From Halobacillus ihumii (GTDB taxonomy: Bacteria; Bacillota; Bacilli; Bacillales; Halobacillaceae), in NCBI RefSeq assembly GCF_902726645.1, contig NZ_CACVAO010000001.1, positions 3,358,636 to 3,422,635 of the forward strand: 64,000 bases of DNA. The letters are read 5' to 3'. A model generated the notes under the pieces. That model did no database searches, was not told the origin of the DNA, and was given only the letters and a program-made list of their open reading frames with translations. Shown here piece by piece: positions 8,309 through 17,771 of this stretch. The position numbers were made by a program, and so were the translations under genes. Within the stretch, counting starts at the first letter, position 1; each line of letters starts with the position of its first letter.

Positions 8309-8911
8309 TTATTTTGTTTCCCTTGGCACCATTCCATATAGGAAAAAGTCAACGATCTCCTTGGCTAAACCAACAGCTGTCGTTTCATTGGAAAATAGTT
8401 TCGTAATGGTGAGTCGCTCGATCGCACCTACTAACACCTGTGCAATTAACTCCATTTTCAATTGGCTGGAAAAATAGTTGTTTTGTTGCTCGAAAATCAA
8501 ATTTTCGCGAATCTGATCCACCATTGCTGCCTTGATGTTTGTGGATTCTTCTGATTCGTAGAAACCGATTTTCGTCAAATGCGGGTGATCTGCGAAAAAT
8601 TGTAGAATGGAAGATAGACTGCTGGTGATTCGTTCTGGAAGGGAACCCGTCTCCAGTTCTGGTTCTAACCGACTGTCTGCGGTGAGTTGCTCCAATTTTT
8701 CCTGAAAAGATTGGACTAGCTCACTATAAATATGCTCTTTACTTGTGAAATATAAGTAAAAAGTGGGCTGAGTAAAACCAGCTCGTTTTACGATGGTACT
8801 GATTGTGGTTTTGTAATAGCCTTTCTCAGCGAATTCTTCTGCCGCAATCGATAACAAGCATTCTTTGCTTTCCACTCCGACTGATCCCTTTTTTCTCCCT
8901 CGCGTCCCCAT
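8309..8911 (-). CDS. TetR/AcrR family transcriptional regulator
   Basis: 200-residue repressor. The N-terminal HTH runs through AAEEFAEKGYYKTTISTIVKRAGFTQPTFYLYFTSKEHIYSEL, with the typical recognition helix and the YLYF motif, followed by a helical ligand-binding domain. The longer frame begins at a TTG (8929); ATG 8911 with GGAG eight bases before it is preferred. It is followed by the SinI-like gene. Its regulatory targets are unknown. The AT-rich region at 8930-8990, with partly symmetrical AGTA/TACT words, may hold its operator. Confidence 0.85.
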   Translation of the reverse strand: MGTRGRKKGSVGVESKECLLSIAAEEFAEKGYYKTTISTIVKRAGFTQPTFYLYFTSKEHIYSELVQSFQEKLEQLTADSRLEPELETGSLPERITSSLSSILQFFADHPHLTKIGFYESEESTNIKAAMVDQIRENLIFEQQNNYFSSQLKMELIAQVLVGAIERLTITKLFSNETTAVGLAKEIVDFFLYGMVPRETK

Positions 8912-9188
8912 GATGCATGCTCCATTCAATCATATTCGAATAATTCTGTTATATTACTTAGTAGTATTATAATGAGTACTGGTGAAAAAATCAACTATTT
9001 TTTGGAAAATTTCACACGTAAATAAAGCGAGTAATCCGCCTTAATAGTGGATTAATTTTTATGCCTCTGAAGCAGTTTGACGAGTACGTTCCTTCAATTA
9101 CAGGAAATTTCGCTTTTGTTTATAAAAAAGTTCCATAATTATTGAATCTTACGTTCTATATATATAGAATAAAAGCAGAGGTGATAAC

Positions 9189-10247
9189 ATGGAAACATTT
9201 TCTACAAGTACAAAGGAAAGAGAAACATATCAAGTAGAGCTGAAGCAATCATTGTTATGGGAGTGCGCACTTGGGATAGCAGCCATTACAAATCAATCAC
9301 TGATTCAAACATTGGATCAACCAGATGATTATTGGAAAGGGATAAAAGATTCGCTGTCTCAAGAGATGAGAGACCACCTTGATTATGTTCAAATGAATAA
9401 TACATGGAAAACGTTGCTCCAACTATTGCATGAGAAAGATTTCACGACCCTTTCTTCTTTTACCACGTTCATAAACACGTTATCCGACGAGGATTTAAGA
9501 TTTATTGCTATTCCGTTTTTAGGAAGTGATAAACAGAACTTAAGGTATAAAGCATCAGTTGGGGAAGAAAAGGCGATTGAAACATTAAAAGCTGATACAC
9601 AAAAAAATACCTTTTTTCCTGCCTACATTGAATTTATTTGCAACACAAAATCAGCTACATTGAAAAGACATCTTATAGAAGTGATGTCAGGGTGGTATCA
9701 TGCGGTTATTACGCCAGAAGAAGACACCCTTCATGAGTATTTAAAAAGAGATTTAGAAGTTAAGAAGAAAGCAGGAGTAAATTTCAATCCTGAACAGTTT
9801 GTGGAATGGGTGACGAATGGGGTTTCTTATCGACCGGAACCGAGTGTTTATAAAGTCCTTCTCATTCCTCACTATATTTACAGGCCTTGGAATGTTGAGT
9901 CAGATCTTGAGGGAGTAAAAGTATTTTACTATCCAATAGCCAATGAAAGCATTCACCCTTCTGACAAATATGTTCCGAATCAAATGCTCGTGCAAAGGTA
10001 TAAGGCTTTAGGTGATGAGGTTAGGTTAAGAATTATCAAGATTCTAGGTGACCGTGAGCTGTCGTTGCAGGAGTTAACAAACGAATTGCTAATGGGCAAG
10101 ACAACCGTCCATCATCACTTAAAGATATTAAAATCAGCAAGGTTGGTAGCTGTGGAAAAATCAAAGTATTGCGTTAAAGATCAGGTATTAATGTCATTAC
10201 CTAAGGAACTTGAACAATTTTTAGGGAGGGAATACAGGGGGGATTAA
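9189..10247 (+). CDS. ArsR-type HTH regulator with N-terminal DUF5937-like region
   Basis: 352-residue protein. A long helical N-terminal part (residues 1-260), like those found in ArsR-related regulators of exporters, precedes a C-terminal winged helix: RYKALGDEVRLRIIKILGD, then LTNELLMGKTTVHHHLKILK. No cysteine metal site of the classical ArsR kind is visible, so the inducer is probably not a metal. It lies one base before an MFS transporter gene, so it very likely autoregulates the pair. RBS AGAGGTGAT precedes the ATG. Confidence 0.85.
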   Translation: METFSTSTKERETYQVELKQSLLWECALGIAAITNQSLIQTLDQPDDYWKGIKDSLSQEMRDHLDYVQMNNTWKTLLQLLHEKDFTTLSSFTTFINTLSDEDLRFIAIPFLGSDKQNLRYKASVGEEKAIETLKADTQKNTFFPAYIEFICNTKSATLKRHLIEVMSGWYHAVITPEEDTLHEYLKRDLEVKKKAGVNFNPEQFVEWVTNGVSYRPEPSVYKVLLIPHYIYRPWNVESDLEGVKVFYYPIANESIHPSDKYVPNQMLVQRYKALGDEVRLRIIKILGDRELSLQELTNELLMGKTTVHHHLKILKSARLVAVEKSKYCVKDQVLMSLPKELEQFLGREYRGD

Positions 10248-10248
10248 T

Positions 10249-11484
10249 ATGGAGAAGTCTACCGTACCATGGTATGCAAAAAAGGAACCTCCTGAGTTTA
10301 AGAAAAATGGACAAGTGTTTAGATTCATAGGTGGAAATTTGATTTCTTTTTTTGGGAATCAAATCTATATGATTGCTATTCCTTTAATTGTGTTATCGAT
10401 AACGGGATCTCCATTGAGTATGGGTATCGTTGCAGCTCTGGAACGTCTTCCTATTCTAACTCAGCCTTTTATTGGTGTACTGGCCGACCGATTTGATCGT
10501 AAACTGATTCTTCTATCGTGTGAGTTTGGCAGGTTTATGATTGTTTGTGCTGTAGGTGTTTTGTATATAATGAACTTATTACTTATTTGGGAAATCTATG
10601 TAGCATCCTTGCTTGTGGGGATAGTAAGTCAGATTTATAATACATCCCAGTTTGCTTCCATTCCTCGCTTGGTCCAAAAAAGAGATTTACAACTAGTGAA
10701 CTCCATTAATACCGGAGTTTTTAATTTGGCTGTGTTTGTGGCACCCGCTTTAGGCGGCCTACTCATCAGTCTTTATAACCCGGGTCTTGCTTTACTCTTG
10801 AATGGTATCAGTTTTCTCATTGGTTTTATCATTCTGTTAAGCTTGAAAATCGATCAAGATGGCAGCGTATCTAATGGTAATAAGAAGTTTTTCTCTAACA
10901 TACAAGAAGGTTTTATGTTCGTTTTGAAACAGAAGCCTATTTTTTATACGAATTTGGCCATGCTATTCTCCATTTTTGGAACAACTCTGTTTCTGACCAT
11001 GTTAATCGTTCACCTCAAATCCACGATCAGTTTGAATGCAGCTGAAATAGGGTGGCTGCTGTCTGCGGGAGGTATAGGTGCTATAGGAGGGTCCTTAGCT
11101 TCAAATATTTTGAGAAAAATATTCACTTACAGAACTATATTATTTGTAGCTGGCATAGTTGGCGGCTTCTCCATCATATTGTTCAGTATTTCAGATACAT
11201 ATATATGGTTGGTTATCATGAATGCGATTGGCACGGTCGCAGCTTCTATTATGAGTCCTTGCATTGTAACGATACGTCAGAATTTGACCCCTGGGGACTT
11301 ATTGGGAAGAGTCCAGGCTTCAAGCCGATTTATGACATGGATCCTAATGCCAGCTTCAGCTTTTCTTTCCGGGGTTCTAGCTGAATATATTGGAACATCC
11401 TCGACGATATTTATAGGCGGTATTATATCAATGGCTGCTTCATTGATTTATTTACATCCCTCGTTAGGAAAGGACTGTTCTTGA
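10249..11484 (+). CDS. MFS efflux transporter (MFS_3 / enterobactin-exporter-like)
   Basis: 411-residue protein with 12 predicted membrane segments. It has the loop 2-3 motif GVLADRFDRKLIL and an EFGRF continuation, and PGDLLGRVQASSRF in the second half, as in MFS_3 proteins that export macrolides, siderophores and other drugs. RBS AGGGGGG sits before ATG 10249. Being coupled to an ArsR-type regulator suggests inducible efflux. The substrate is not deducible. Confidence 0.88.
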   Translation: MEKSTVPWYAKKEPPEFKKNGQVFRFIGGNLISFFGNQIYMIAIPLIVLSITGSPLSMGIVAALERLPILTQPFIGVLADRFDRKLILLSCEFGRFMIVCAVGVLYIMNLLLIWEIYVASLLVGIVSQIYNTSQFASIPRLVQKRDLQLVNSINTGVFNLAVFVAPALGGLLISLYNPGLALLLNGISFLIGFIILLSLKIDQDGSVSNGNKKFFSNIQEGFMFVLKQKPIFYTNLAMLFSIFGTTLFLTMLIVHLKSTISLNAAEIGWLLSAGGIGAIGGSLASNILRKIFTYRTILFVAGIVGGFSIILFSISDTYIWLVIMNAIGTVAASIMSPCIVTIRQNLTPGDLLGRVQASSRFMTWILMPASAFLSGVLAEYIGTSSTIFIGGIISMAASLIYLHPSLGKDCS

Positions 11485-11641
11485 CCATTTTTAAATTGTG
11501 TTCCATATACTCCAAAATCCTTTAAGCTCGTCTTAAATCTCCCTGCGTCTCATGAAATAAAATAGTGATTGAATGGGCACAATGGTCTTAGTTAAAAAAA
11601 GCCGATGAGCGAAAACTGGTACTATGTAAGGAGGTCCATTA

Positions 11642-12307
11642 ATGAAAGTGAGAATCGAATTCACCTATAAAACACCAAAAGGAACAAACGCCACATTCAG
11701 CTCCGAGGAAATGAACGCTGGTAAAGGGATATTACTTGCTGAGGATCTGGAACGTACGGAGCGCGGCAAAAACTTAACCTTTATCGACAGCATGGAAAAC
11801 TCATGGACTTTAAAAGAGTTGAAAGAATTTATGAAGGAAATCGAAACAGAACCCCACAATATTACGATTTATTTTGACGGCGGCTTTGACCTTGATACAA
11901 GAAAGTCTGGCTTAGGCTGTGCGATATATTATGAGCAGAATGGAAAATCACTACGGCTTCGAAGAAATGCTTTAGTGCAGGAACTTAATACGAACAACGA
12001 AGCGGAATATGCGGCCCTTCATCTTGGGTTGCGGGAATTAGAACACATGCAAGTCCATGATCTTCCTGTTAGATTAGTTGGGGACTCTCAAGTGGTCATC
12101 AATCAATTAAATGGGGAGTGGCCGTGTTTGGAAGAAGAATTGTCCAAATGGGCGGATCGAATTGAAGCGAAACTTAGTCAATTACGGATTCAACCAGAAT
12201 ATGAATTGGTCTCCAGAAAGAAAAACCGGGAAGCGGATCGGTTAGCCACACAGGCATTAAAGGAAATTGAAATAACGAGTACAATTGAGACCGCATCCGA
12301 TAAGTAA
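11642..12307 (+). CDS. RNase H-like domain protein (YpeP type)
   Basis: 221 residues: an N-terminal region of about 75 residues with an FSSEEMNAGKGILLAEDLE motif, then an RNase H fold. The four acidic catalytic positions are present: YFDGGF, NNEAEYAAL, GDSQVV and READRLA. It therefore probably cleaves RNA in RNA/DNA hybrids, though activity of this branch is not always proven. RBS AAGGAGGT. It is followed 43 bases later by a phosphatase gene. Confidence 0.87.
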   Translation: MKVRIEFTYKTPKGTNATFSSEEMNAGKGILLAEDLERTERGKNLTFIDSMENSWTLKELKEFMKEIETEPHNITIYFDGGFDLDTRKSGLGCAIYYEQNGKSLRLRRNALVQELNTNNEAEYAALHLGLRELEHMQVHDLPVRLVGDSQVVINQLNGEWPCLEEELSKWADRIEAKLSQLRIQPEYELVSRKKNREADRLATQALKEIEITSTIETASDK

Positions 12308-12350
12308 TAGTGGATTAAAAGATCTTATTATAGCTAATGGGGAGCTTGAG

Positions 12351-12935
12351 ATGGAAATTTCATTAATAAGACACGGCAAATCTAAACATATAGATAACAC
12401 ACGAATAACCTGCATGGAATATAAGCGCTGGATTGAAAAATATGATGATAGCGGGGTGGCGGAAGAAGAGATTTATCCCGCCTATACTATTGAAAAGGTG
12501 AAAGAAGCGAATATCGTGGTGACGAGTCACCTTATCAGGTCAATCGAATCTGCTAAACTATTACATTCTTACAGTAACGTTATTTCGGATTCTATATACA
12601 TGGAAATCGCATTGCCGACTATTTCCGCAAGCTTACCAGGTGTAAAATTCACTCCCGCAATCTGGACGGTGATCACAAGGTGCTTGTGGTTTGCTGGTTA
12701 CTCTAAACAATGTGAGTCATTACGAAAAGTGAAGGTGAGGGCTGAAGAGGCAGCTCATCATTTAATCAGCTTTGCAAAAGAACACAATTCTGTTGTTTTA
12801 GTGGGTCACGGCTTTTTCAACCTGTTTATTGGAAAGGAGTTACGAAGAATGGGGTGGAATAGTTATACAAAACAATCCAAAACACACTGGAGTTGTACGA
12901 CATTCTTTTTAAGCGACAAGAAAAGTGGAGAATAG
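12351..12935 (+). CDS. Histidine phosphatase family protein
   Basis: 194-residue phosphoglycerate-mutase-like protein. SLIRHGKSKH holds the phospho-accepting His and Arg, TSHLIRSIESA the second Arg, and VVLVGHGFFN the second catalytic His. The frame runs from TTG 12285, but ATG 12351 follows GGGGAG and starts exactly at the family N-terminus. The substrate is unknown. It sits in a run of small genes in the same direction. Confidence 0.85.
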   Translation: MEISLIRHGKSKHIDNTRITCMEYKRWIEKYDDSGVAEEEIYPAYTIEKVKEANIVVTSHLIRSIESAKLLHSYSNVISDSIYMEIALPTISASLPGVKFTPAIWTVITRCLWFAGYSKQCESLRKVKVRAEEAAHHLISFAKEHNSVVLVGHGFFNLFIGKELRRMGWNSYTKQSKTHWSCTTFFLSDKKSGE

Positions 12936-12963
12936 TCTGCTCACGAGCTTCAAGGGGGATGCC

Positions 12964-13581
12964 ATGATAATCAAGTGGATTGTTTGTAACGTGCCAGAAT
13001 CTAAAAAAGAAGAATTTTCATATGCTCAATCACGATGGAAATCATTGTCTTACATCAAAGGGTTTCTAGGGCAAATAGGAGGATGGGATTCGCAAATGTC
13101 ATCGAAAGCTGGGATCCTTTCATTTTGGAAGGATTTCAAATCTTACCGTGCTTTTATGGAGAATGATCATGATAAGATTTTCGAAACGATTCGTCAAGCT
13201 AATACATACAGAAATATTTCAGTAGAAATCTTTTCAAAAACAGTGACTTTATCCGGCGCCGACATTATAGATTCTTTAAAGCGTGCAACATTTGCGAGGG
13301 TGGCAACGTATACAGTTCCTATAACTATGACTGGTCATGTTGAAGAAATGCAAGAAAAATTAGAAGAGGGGCTTTCATACCAGGATGTGTTCGCAAGTGT
13401 TTCCAGTAAAGATAAGGAAAATAAGTGCCTCTTGGCTTCCTTTGGGAGAAGCAGGGACTCCTATCAGAAACACGTGGATCATACCTTTTCCTTGTTAAGG
13501 AGGCAACCAAATAGCAGCAAAGAATCCCTTGAAATCGCAGAAACCTTACTAGAGTTAGAAGAGGATTGGTTGATTATCTAG
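12964..13581 (+). CDS. DUF4937 (YdbC-like) protein
   Basis: 205 residues. The first half (MIIKWIVCNV, then LGQIGGWD and ILSFWKDFKSYRAFM) fits the YdbC/DUF4937 antibiotic-monooxygenase-like ferredoxin fold. The second half repeats the fold loosely (FARVATYTVPITM, then LLASFGRSRDSYQKH). No catalytic residues are known. ATG 12964 follows AAGGGGG; the upstream frame start at 12925 lies inside the previous gene. It is probably cotranscribed with the phosphatase. Confidence 0.75.
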   Translation: MIIKWIVCNVPESKKEEFSYAQSRWKSLSYIKGFLGQIGGWDSQMSSKAGILSFWKDFKSYRAFMENDHDKIFETIRQANTYRNISVEIFSKTVTLSGADIIDSLKRATFARVATYTVPITMTGHVEEMQEKLEEGLSYQDVFASVSSKDKENKCLLASFGRSRDSYQKHVDHTFSLLRRQPNSSKESLEIAETLLELEEDWLII

Positions 13582-13707
13582 CAGAACTTGGCTTAACCAT
13601 GAATTTGGACATAGAGGAAGGCTTATTAAAGGCAAAGATGTTTGTTCATTATTCTGATTATTGGTATAATTTTACTTACGATAAATCGATTCATCCGGAG
13701 GGGAGTG

Positions 13708-13821
13708 ATGAACATCAACTTGGTAATCGCGTTATTAGGAATTATATCTTCTGCTATGTTTCTCTATTATTGGGGAAAATCGGGTTACGATTATGATGGG
13801 AAGAAGGAAGAAAATGATTAG
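13708..13821 (+). CDS. Small single-pass membrane protein, 37 aa
   Basis: ATG 13708 follows GGAGGGGAG. The product has one hydrophobic helix (LVIALLGIISSAMFLYYW) and a short charged tail, GYDYDGKKEEND. The strong ribosome site and protein-like composition support it. No family was recognised. Confidence 0.55.
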   Translation: MNINLVIALLGIISSAMFLYYWGKSGYDYDGKKEEND

Positions 13822-13890
13822 TTATCTGTGCTTTGCGCTTTGAGTTCAAAGATATGCTCTTTCAAAATCTCAATGAATCGGGGTGTAAGA

Positions 13891-14010
13891 ATGGGGCTGG
13901 CTCTAGGAATCTTTATTACCTTTGTCCTTATCGGGGTCATTCGTGTTTTGCTTGGGATCCCTTCTGCACGCAGTAGATCAAAATCATATCACGATCGTGA
14001 CTATTCTTAG
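13891..14010 (+). CDS. Small single-pass membrane protein, 39 aa
   Basis: ATG 13891 is preceded by GGGGTG. The product is a hydrophobic helix (LGIFITFVLIGVIRVLLG) with a basic Ser/Arg/Lys/His tail ending in SYHDRDYS. It lies 69 bases after another tiny membrane gene and before a larger membrane gene. The family is unknown. The stretch 14011-14193 after it holds no gene I can support. Confidence 0.5.
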   Translation: MGLALGIFITFVLIGVIRVLLGIPSARSRSKSYHDRDYS

Positions 14011-14193
14011 TTTTTCTAGTTCAAGGGAGTCTTCTTCGTTCAGGCACCATTAGTTTGCGCAAACCTTCTCTTCCCAACTTAATCCTTTCAAAGAATCTGT
14101 CTTCCCCTCATTTCACTTTTGGCTCGTCATTTATGAAGAAAGGACAGCATATGCGTATAGAAAGGTCAGGTGAAAAGTTGAGGAGGGGACTCG

Positions 14194-14625
14194 ATGGAAG
14201 GAGTTATTTACGTTTTTATCGTTTTCCTGCTTATTTTATTGTTGAGTGATAAGTATGTGAACGGATGGTTAAAGCTAACCCTATTTATGTACTATGGTGT
14301 GGTTATTTTTTACTTCTCCAGGGGATATAGCAAGATTATGAGCGATCGAATACAGTATGCTTCAAACAATGAGTATGATTTTAGAGATAAATCGGATGTA
14401 GAGGCCTTATTTTCCTTTTGGGAAAAACGATCGGATTTCGTTGATGGTTTTCTGGCGTTTTATTTTCTTCCGCTGCTAGTCTTTCTTGTGTATTCATACT
14501 ATAAACGTATTACTCATAGTAAAAATGGAAAACAGACGTTTTTGACCTACGTAAGTATGATTCCTGTTACGGTTGTTTATCTTTTACTGCTTCTGTTTTT
14601 TGGAATGCTGGGATATCATCCGTAA
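14194..14625 (+). CDS. Hypothetical membrane protein, 143 aa
   Basis: About four hydrophobic segments: residues 3-22, 26-46, one near 85-105 and one near 120-140. A charged central loop contains YDFRDKSDVEALFSFWEKR. A strong RBS, AGGAGGGG, precedes ATG 14194. No family was recognised. It stands before the PadR/HAAS operon but is separated by about 165 bases containing its operators. Confidence 0.65.
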   Translation: MEGVIYVFIVFLLILLLSDKYVNGWLKLTLFMYYGVVIFYFSRGYSKIMSDRIQYASNNEYDFRDKSDVEALFSFWEKRSDFVDGFLAFYFLPLLVFLVYSYYKRITHSKNGKQTFLTYVSMIPVTVVYLLLLLFFGMLGYHP

Positions 14626-14701
14626 TTATTAGAGATTATTTGGGTATAGTGCCCTTTTTAAAATAAAGGCTTGCTAAAAGCACAGCAGTTCATTAAACTG
14701 T

Positions 14702-14764
14702 AACTATATTGCATTACAATGTAGTTTATTTTTTTGATCAACTATATTGCATAACAATATAGTT
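14702..14764. promoter_or_regulatory. Twin palindromes, probable PadR operators
   Basis: Two 25-base near-palindromes 13 bases apart: 14702-14726 (AACTATATTG, then CAATGTAGTT) and 14740-14764 (AACTATATTG, then CAATATAGTT). The second has perfect arms and lies just upstream of the PadR ribosome site. PadR regulators usually repress their own operon through such AT-rich inverted repeats, so autoregulation is inferred. Confidence 0.65.
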
Positions 14765-14790
14765 GGGTGATCGTAAGGAGAGAGATTAGA

Positions 14791-15123
14791 TTGTCTTCTA
14801 GTCAGATTTTAAAGGGGATCCTTGAAGGTTGTTTGTTATCGATAATAAGCAAAGGGGAGATTTACGGTTATGAAATGAGTGAGAAGCTGAATCAATATGG
14901 TTTCTCGATGGTTAAAGAGGGCAGCATTTATCCTCTTTTGCTTCGAATGAAAAAGGAAGGATTGGTTATTACTTCACAGAAGAAACTCCCTTCTGGAGGC
15001 CCGAAACGAAAGTATTATAAGCTGACGGACAAGGGAGCAGAGGAACTAAATGAGTTTGTTCAAAGATGGGAGCTTATTTCATCAAGCGTGGATCGTTTGT
15101 TAAGGGAGGAGGATCAGGGTTGA
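14791..15123 (+). CDS. PadR family transcriptional regulator
   Basis: 110-residue winged-helix regulator. ILKGILEGCLLSII, then EIYGYEMSEKL and KEGSIYPLLLRMKKEGLV, then GPKRKYYKLTDKG are the standard PadR signatures. TTG 14791 follows AAGGAGAG and is preferred to the GTG at 14767, which lies in the operator. Its stop overlaps the start of the HAAS gene (TTGA), the usual arrangement for PadR-HAAS pairs that control envelope or stress functions. Confidence 0.87.
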   Translation: MSSSQILKGILEGCLLSIISKGEIYGYEMSEKLNQYGFSMVKEGSIYPLLLRMKKEGLVITSQKKLPSGGPKRKYYKLTDKGAEELNEFVQRWELISSSVDRLLREEDQG

Positions 15124-15890
15124 CATTATCAAATCAGAGTCGTGAGTTTCTGGAAAACTTAAGGTTGTATTTAGTCTCCAGCGGAAAAAATGAAGAGGAC
15201 ATCGAAGATATTGTGAATGAACTCGGTGATCATTTATCAGAGGCCGAAAAGCAAGGTAAAAGTGTCCAGGATATTGTGGGGCAGTCACCTAAGGAATATA
15301 TGGAACAGCTGGGTGGAGAAATGCGCATTGATAGCAAATCAATTGTTAAATATGGAATTTTCCTATTAGTGGGTGCACTATCCTACATTCTGCTTGGCGA
15401 TGTCATTAATGGAGGAGTCGAGCTATCTGTCATGCAGGCAGTTGGTTATCCGATTATTTTTTGTTTATTTGTCGGACTGATTGTAGGTGTGTTTCGCAAT
15501 CTTGCCAGCTCTCAACCGGGCAAAATAAAACAATGGACCTTACTTGGCATTCTCGGTATAGTGCCGCTCCTTTTATTATTATGTTTAATCATGTTAAATG
15601 AAGCTTATAAGACCCCAACCATTCAGTTTAGTGATGCTGCCAATATTTTAACTGCTGTTATTGCGGTGGCTGTTTTTATAGGAATGTCTTTGTGGAGCAA
15701 GACATGGATTTTAATCATTGTACCGCTTTTCACCTTTGGGCCAGACCTTCTGCTGGGTGAAACAAATCTTCAGGAGAGTACACAGCTCGTTCTGTCCAGC
15801 CTGCTTATGTTTGCGGGAATAGGCAGCTACGTTTTCTATGTTTATAAGAAAGAGAATCGGCTTCAGAAAAGGAACGACACGTTCGCTTAG
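15120..15890 (+). CDS. HAAS-domain (DUF1700-like) membrane protein
   Basis: 256 residues. A soluble N-terminal HAAS domain (FLENLRLYL, then DIVNELGDHLSEAEKQGKS and PKEYMEQLG) is followed by about six membrane helices. TTG 15120 overlaps the PadR stop and has GGGAGGAGG before it. HAAS proteins are encoded with PadR regulators and are thought to act with them as sensor or effector, but the mechanism is not established. Confidence 0.82.
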   Translation: MTLSNQSREFLENLRLYLVSSGKNEEDIEDIVNELGDHLSEAEKQGKSVQDIVGQSPKEYMEQLGGEMRIDSKSIVKYGIFLLVGALSYILLGDVINGGVELSVMQAVGYPIIFCLFVGLIVGVFRNLASSQPGKIKQWTLLGILGIVPLLLLLCLIMLNEAYKTPTIQFSDAANILTAVIAVAVFIGMSLWSKTWILIIVPLFTFGPDLLLGETNLQESTQLVLSSLLMFAGIGSYVFYVYKKENRLQKRNDTFA

Positions 15891-15937
15891 GTCATCTGCA
15901 GGGTCAGATTATGAGGAGCACATTTCTGAGTGGCAAA

Positions 15938-17038
15938 TTAGTTTCTTTTATGAAAAAGTGCTTTAGTAGAAGCGGCACTTTCCAGCTCTTTAATGGCCTT
16001 GCAGTAGGTCTTCTGAATATTTCCTTTCAACATCTTTACCGGCTTTTTTACAAAATGAAGCATTTTCTTATTCGTAAACCAGTCACCAGGGATGACCGCT
16101 TCTTGCTCGAAATCCTCCCACACGCTCGTTAGCGGAGGACTGTAAATCTTAGGCGATATCGGCTTTAGCGAACAAGGATTGCTTGTTAACTCGTGCTTCT
16201 CGTCAGGGGCTGTTTCTTTTATAGGATGAAACAGATGCGGCCAAAAGTCACAGCGTGATCCCGTATGGGGATTTGCTTCTGCCCAGTGGACCGTATGCTT
16301 CAGACGGCTTTGTGCCGAGAATAATAAAGCGTATAACCCTTTGCCGAGGGTGATGCGTTCATTAACCGAAGAGAAATGATGAACGGCACCTCCTGCTAAC
16401 GCAGTTTTCTTTTGAGTTGGCGTGTAAGGGAATAAGATATGGTTAAATTCGAACACATCTTGCAGCTTAAACAGGATCGAATCCAGTACGGTTTCTCGAT
16501 ACTGTTTATGTTGAACGACTCGTTCCTCAATGTATTGCTGTTCATTAATAATCAATGCAACAGTCAGCACTTCTTTTGTAGACTCTTCCCAGAATTGACA
16601 CCAAAAAGGTTCCATGAATGTAGATATTTCCATGAAAGACAGCAGATGAAAGAGAGGGAGGCCGCGTTTTTTACTTTCTTCATACAGCAATAACTGTGGG
16701 TAAGCATCTTGAAAAATCAGCCAGTTGCCTCGTTCCAGAAAGGAAAAAAAGTCAGTTTGTTCTTTTCTGGATAGCAGAAAAGGTAAATATTCACCTTTAA
16801 GGTCTGTCATATTCCAGCCGGCATTGCGTGAAACCATGTGAGCTAAAAGCGCCCAATGAATTTCGGGATGCTTTTGATAAAAATCGAAGTAGGCCTGAGT
16901 ACGGGTAACATTATTTCGGTTGTGTTTACGAGTAGCGGTACGGATCTTTTGGATCAATTCTTCTTCCTCAATTGTGAGCTCATGGTGTTTAATAGATCCG
17001 GGCTTTTTAATGGTTTTTTTCAATTGATTCGTTACCAT
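15938..17038 (-). CDS. DUF2515 family protein (YppC-like)
   Basis: 366-residue soluble protein. The N-terminal part contains ELIQKIRTATRKHNRNNVTRT and AYFDFYQKHPEIHWALLAHMVSRNAGWNMTDL, with later WLIFQDAYPQLLLYEESKK and HTGSRCDFWPHLF, as in the B. subtilis YppC family. Its function is unknown. The start ATG 17038 has GAGGAAG close by. It is monocistronic as far as can be seen, convergent with the PadR/HAAS operon. Confidence 0.78.
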   Translation of the reverse strand: MVTNQLKKTIKKPGSIKHHELTIEEEELIQKIRTATRKHNRNNVTRTQAYFDFYQKHPEIHWALLAHMVSRNAGWNMTDLKGEYLPFLLSRKEQTDFFSFLERGNWLIFQDAYPQLLLYEESKKRGLPLFHLLSFMEISTFMEPFWCQFWEESTKEVLTVALIINEQQYIEERVVQHKQYRETVLDSILFKLQDVFEFNHILFPYTPTQKKTALAGGAVHHFSSVNERITLGKGLYALLFSAQSRLKHTVHWAEANPHTGSRCDFWPHLFHPIKETAPDEKHELTSNPCSLKPISPKIYSPPLTSVWEDFEQEAVIPGDWFTNKKMLHFVKKPVKMLKGNIQKTYCKAIKELESAASTKALFHKRN

Positions 17039-17197
17039 CTTCCTCTGCTTCCGTGTCCTATTAAAGATAATCTTCTCCTCCTCCCAACAGTGTTGTATTT
17101 ATTCACCTGATATGCCTCATGGAAAATAATTGTAATGTTAGTATTCACGTCTCTATTTTCACTTATACAGACAATGGAATCGGAACACAAACTGTGA

Positions 17198-17692
17198 TTA
17201 TGGATGTATAAAAACAGGGGTACCAATCGGGATGATACTAGCCAGTTCCTCCACATCTCGATTGTACATACGGATACACCCGAGAGATACAGCGTTGCCA
17301 ATTGAGCTTGGATCATTGGTTCCGTGAATGCCGTAATGCTGTTTGGATAAACTCATCCACATGGTTCCGAATGGCCCGCCTGGATTGGGAGCTTTGTTGA
17401 TGATAATGTAATGGCCGGTTGGAGTGCCGTGTAACATTCTCCCCACTGCTATGGGATACTGTTTTTGCAGTACACCATTTCTGAATAACTTAAGCTGACG
17501 ATTCGTTAGCGAAACGTCAATTTGATAAGGAATCGTTTCAATTGGTGGAAATCCTGGTATTACGAGGGGTTGCCCAGGATAAATGAGGTTTGGGTTGATG
17601 GAAGGATTGGTGTTTATAATCATTGCGAGCGGTGTCCGATAATCTCTTGATATCTGAGTGAGTGTTTCACCTGGTTTAACTGTGTGAATCAA
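17198..17692 (-). CDS. ykuD: L,D-transpeptidase YkuD with LysM domain
   Basis: 164 residues, the same length as B. subtilis YkuD. The N-terminal LysM ([11 protein letters not shown], then [15 protein letters not shown]) binds peptidoglycan. The YkuD catalytic domain carries [10 protein letters not shown] and the active-site Cys in SLGCIRMYN near residue 139. It forms 3-3 cross-links in spore or cell-wall peptidoglycan. The frame continues to ATG 17707, but that ATG is the ribosome site itself (ATGGAGGTG); TTG 17692, seven bases on, is the likely start. Confidence 0.9.
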   Translation of the reverse strand: MIHTVKPGETLTQISRDYRTPLAMIINTNPSINPNLIYPGQPLVIPGFPPIETIPYQIDVSLTNRQLKLFRNGVLQKQYPIAVGRMLHGTPTGHYIIINKAPNPGGPFGTMWMSLSKQHYGIHGTNDPSSIGNAVSLGCIRMYNRDVEELASIIPIGTPVFIHP

Positions 17693-17771
17693 TAGTAACA
17701 CCTCCATAGAATGTACCGATAATGTAGATTATGAGAAGTGTTACACGAGAGTTAATGGTTATTTCAACTAT

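Noticed and set aside
8930..9000. Definite TetR operator
   Set aside because: Only partial AGTA/TACT symmetry is visible; too weak to claim as a site.
13566..13796. 76-codon frame after the DUF4937 gene
   Set aside because: TTG start without ribosome site, overlaps the preceding gene and a better-supported small membrane gene; at most a remnant.
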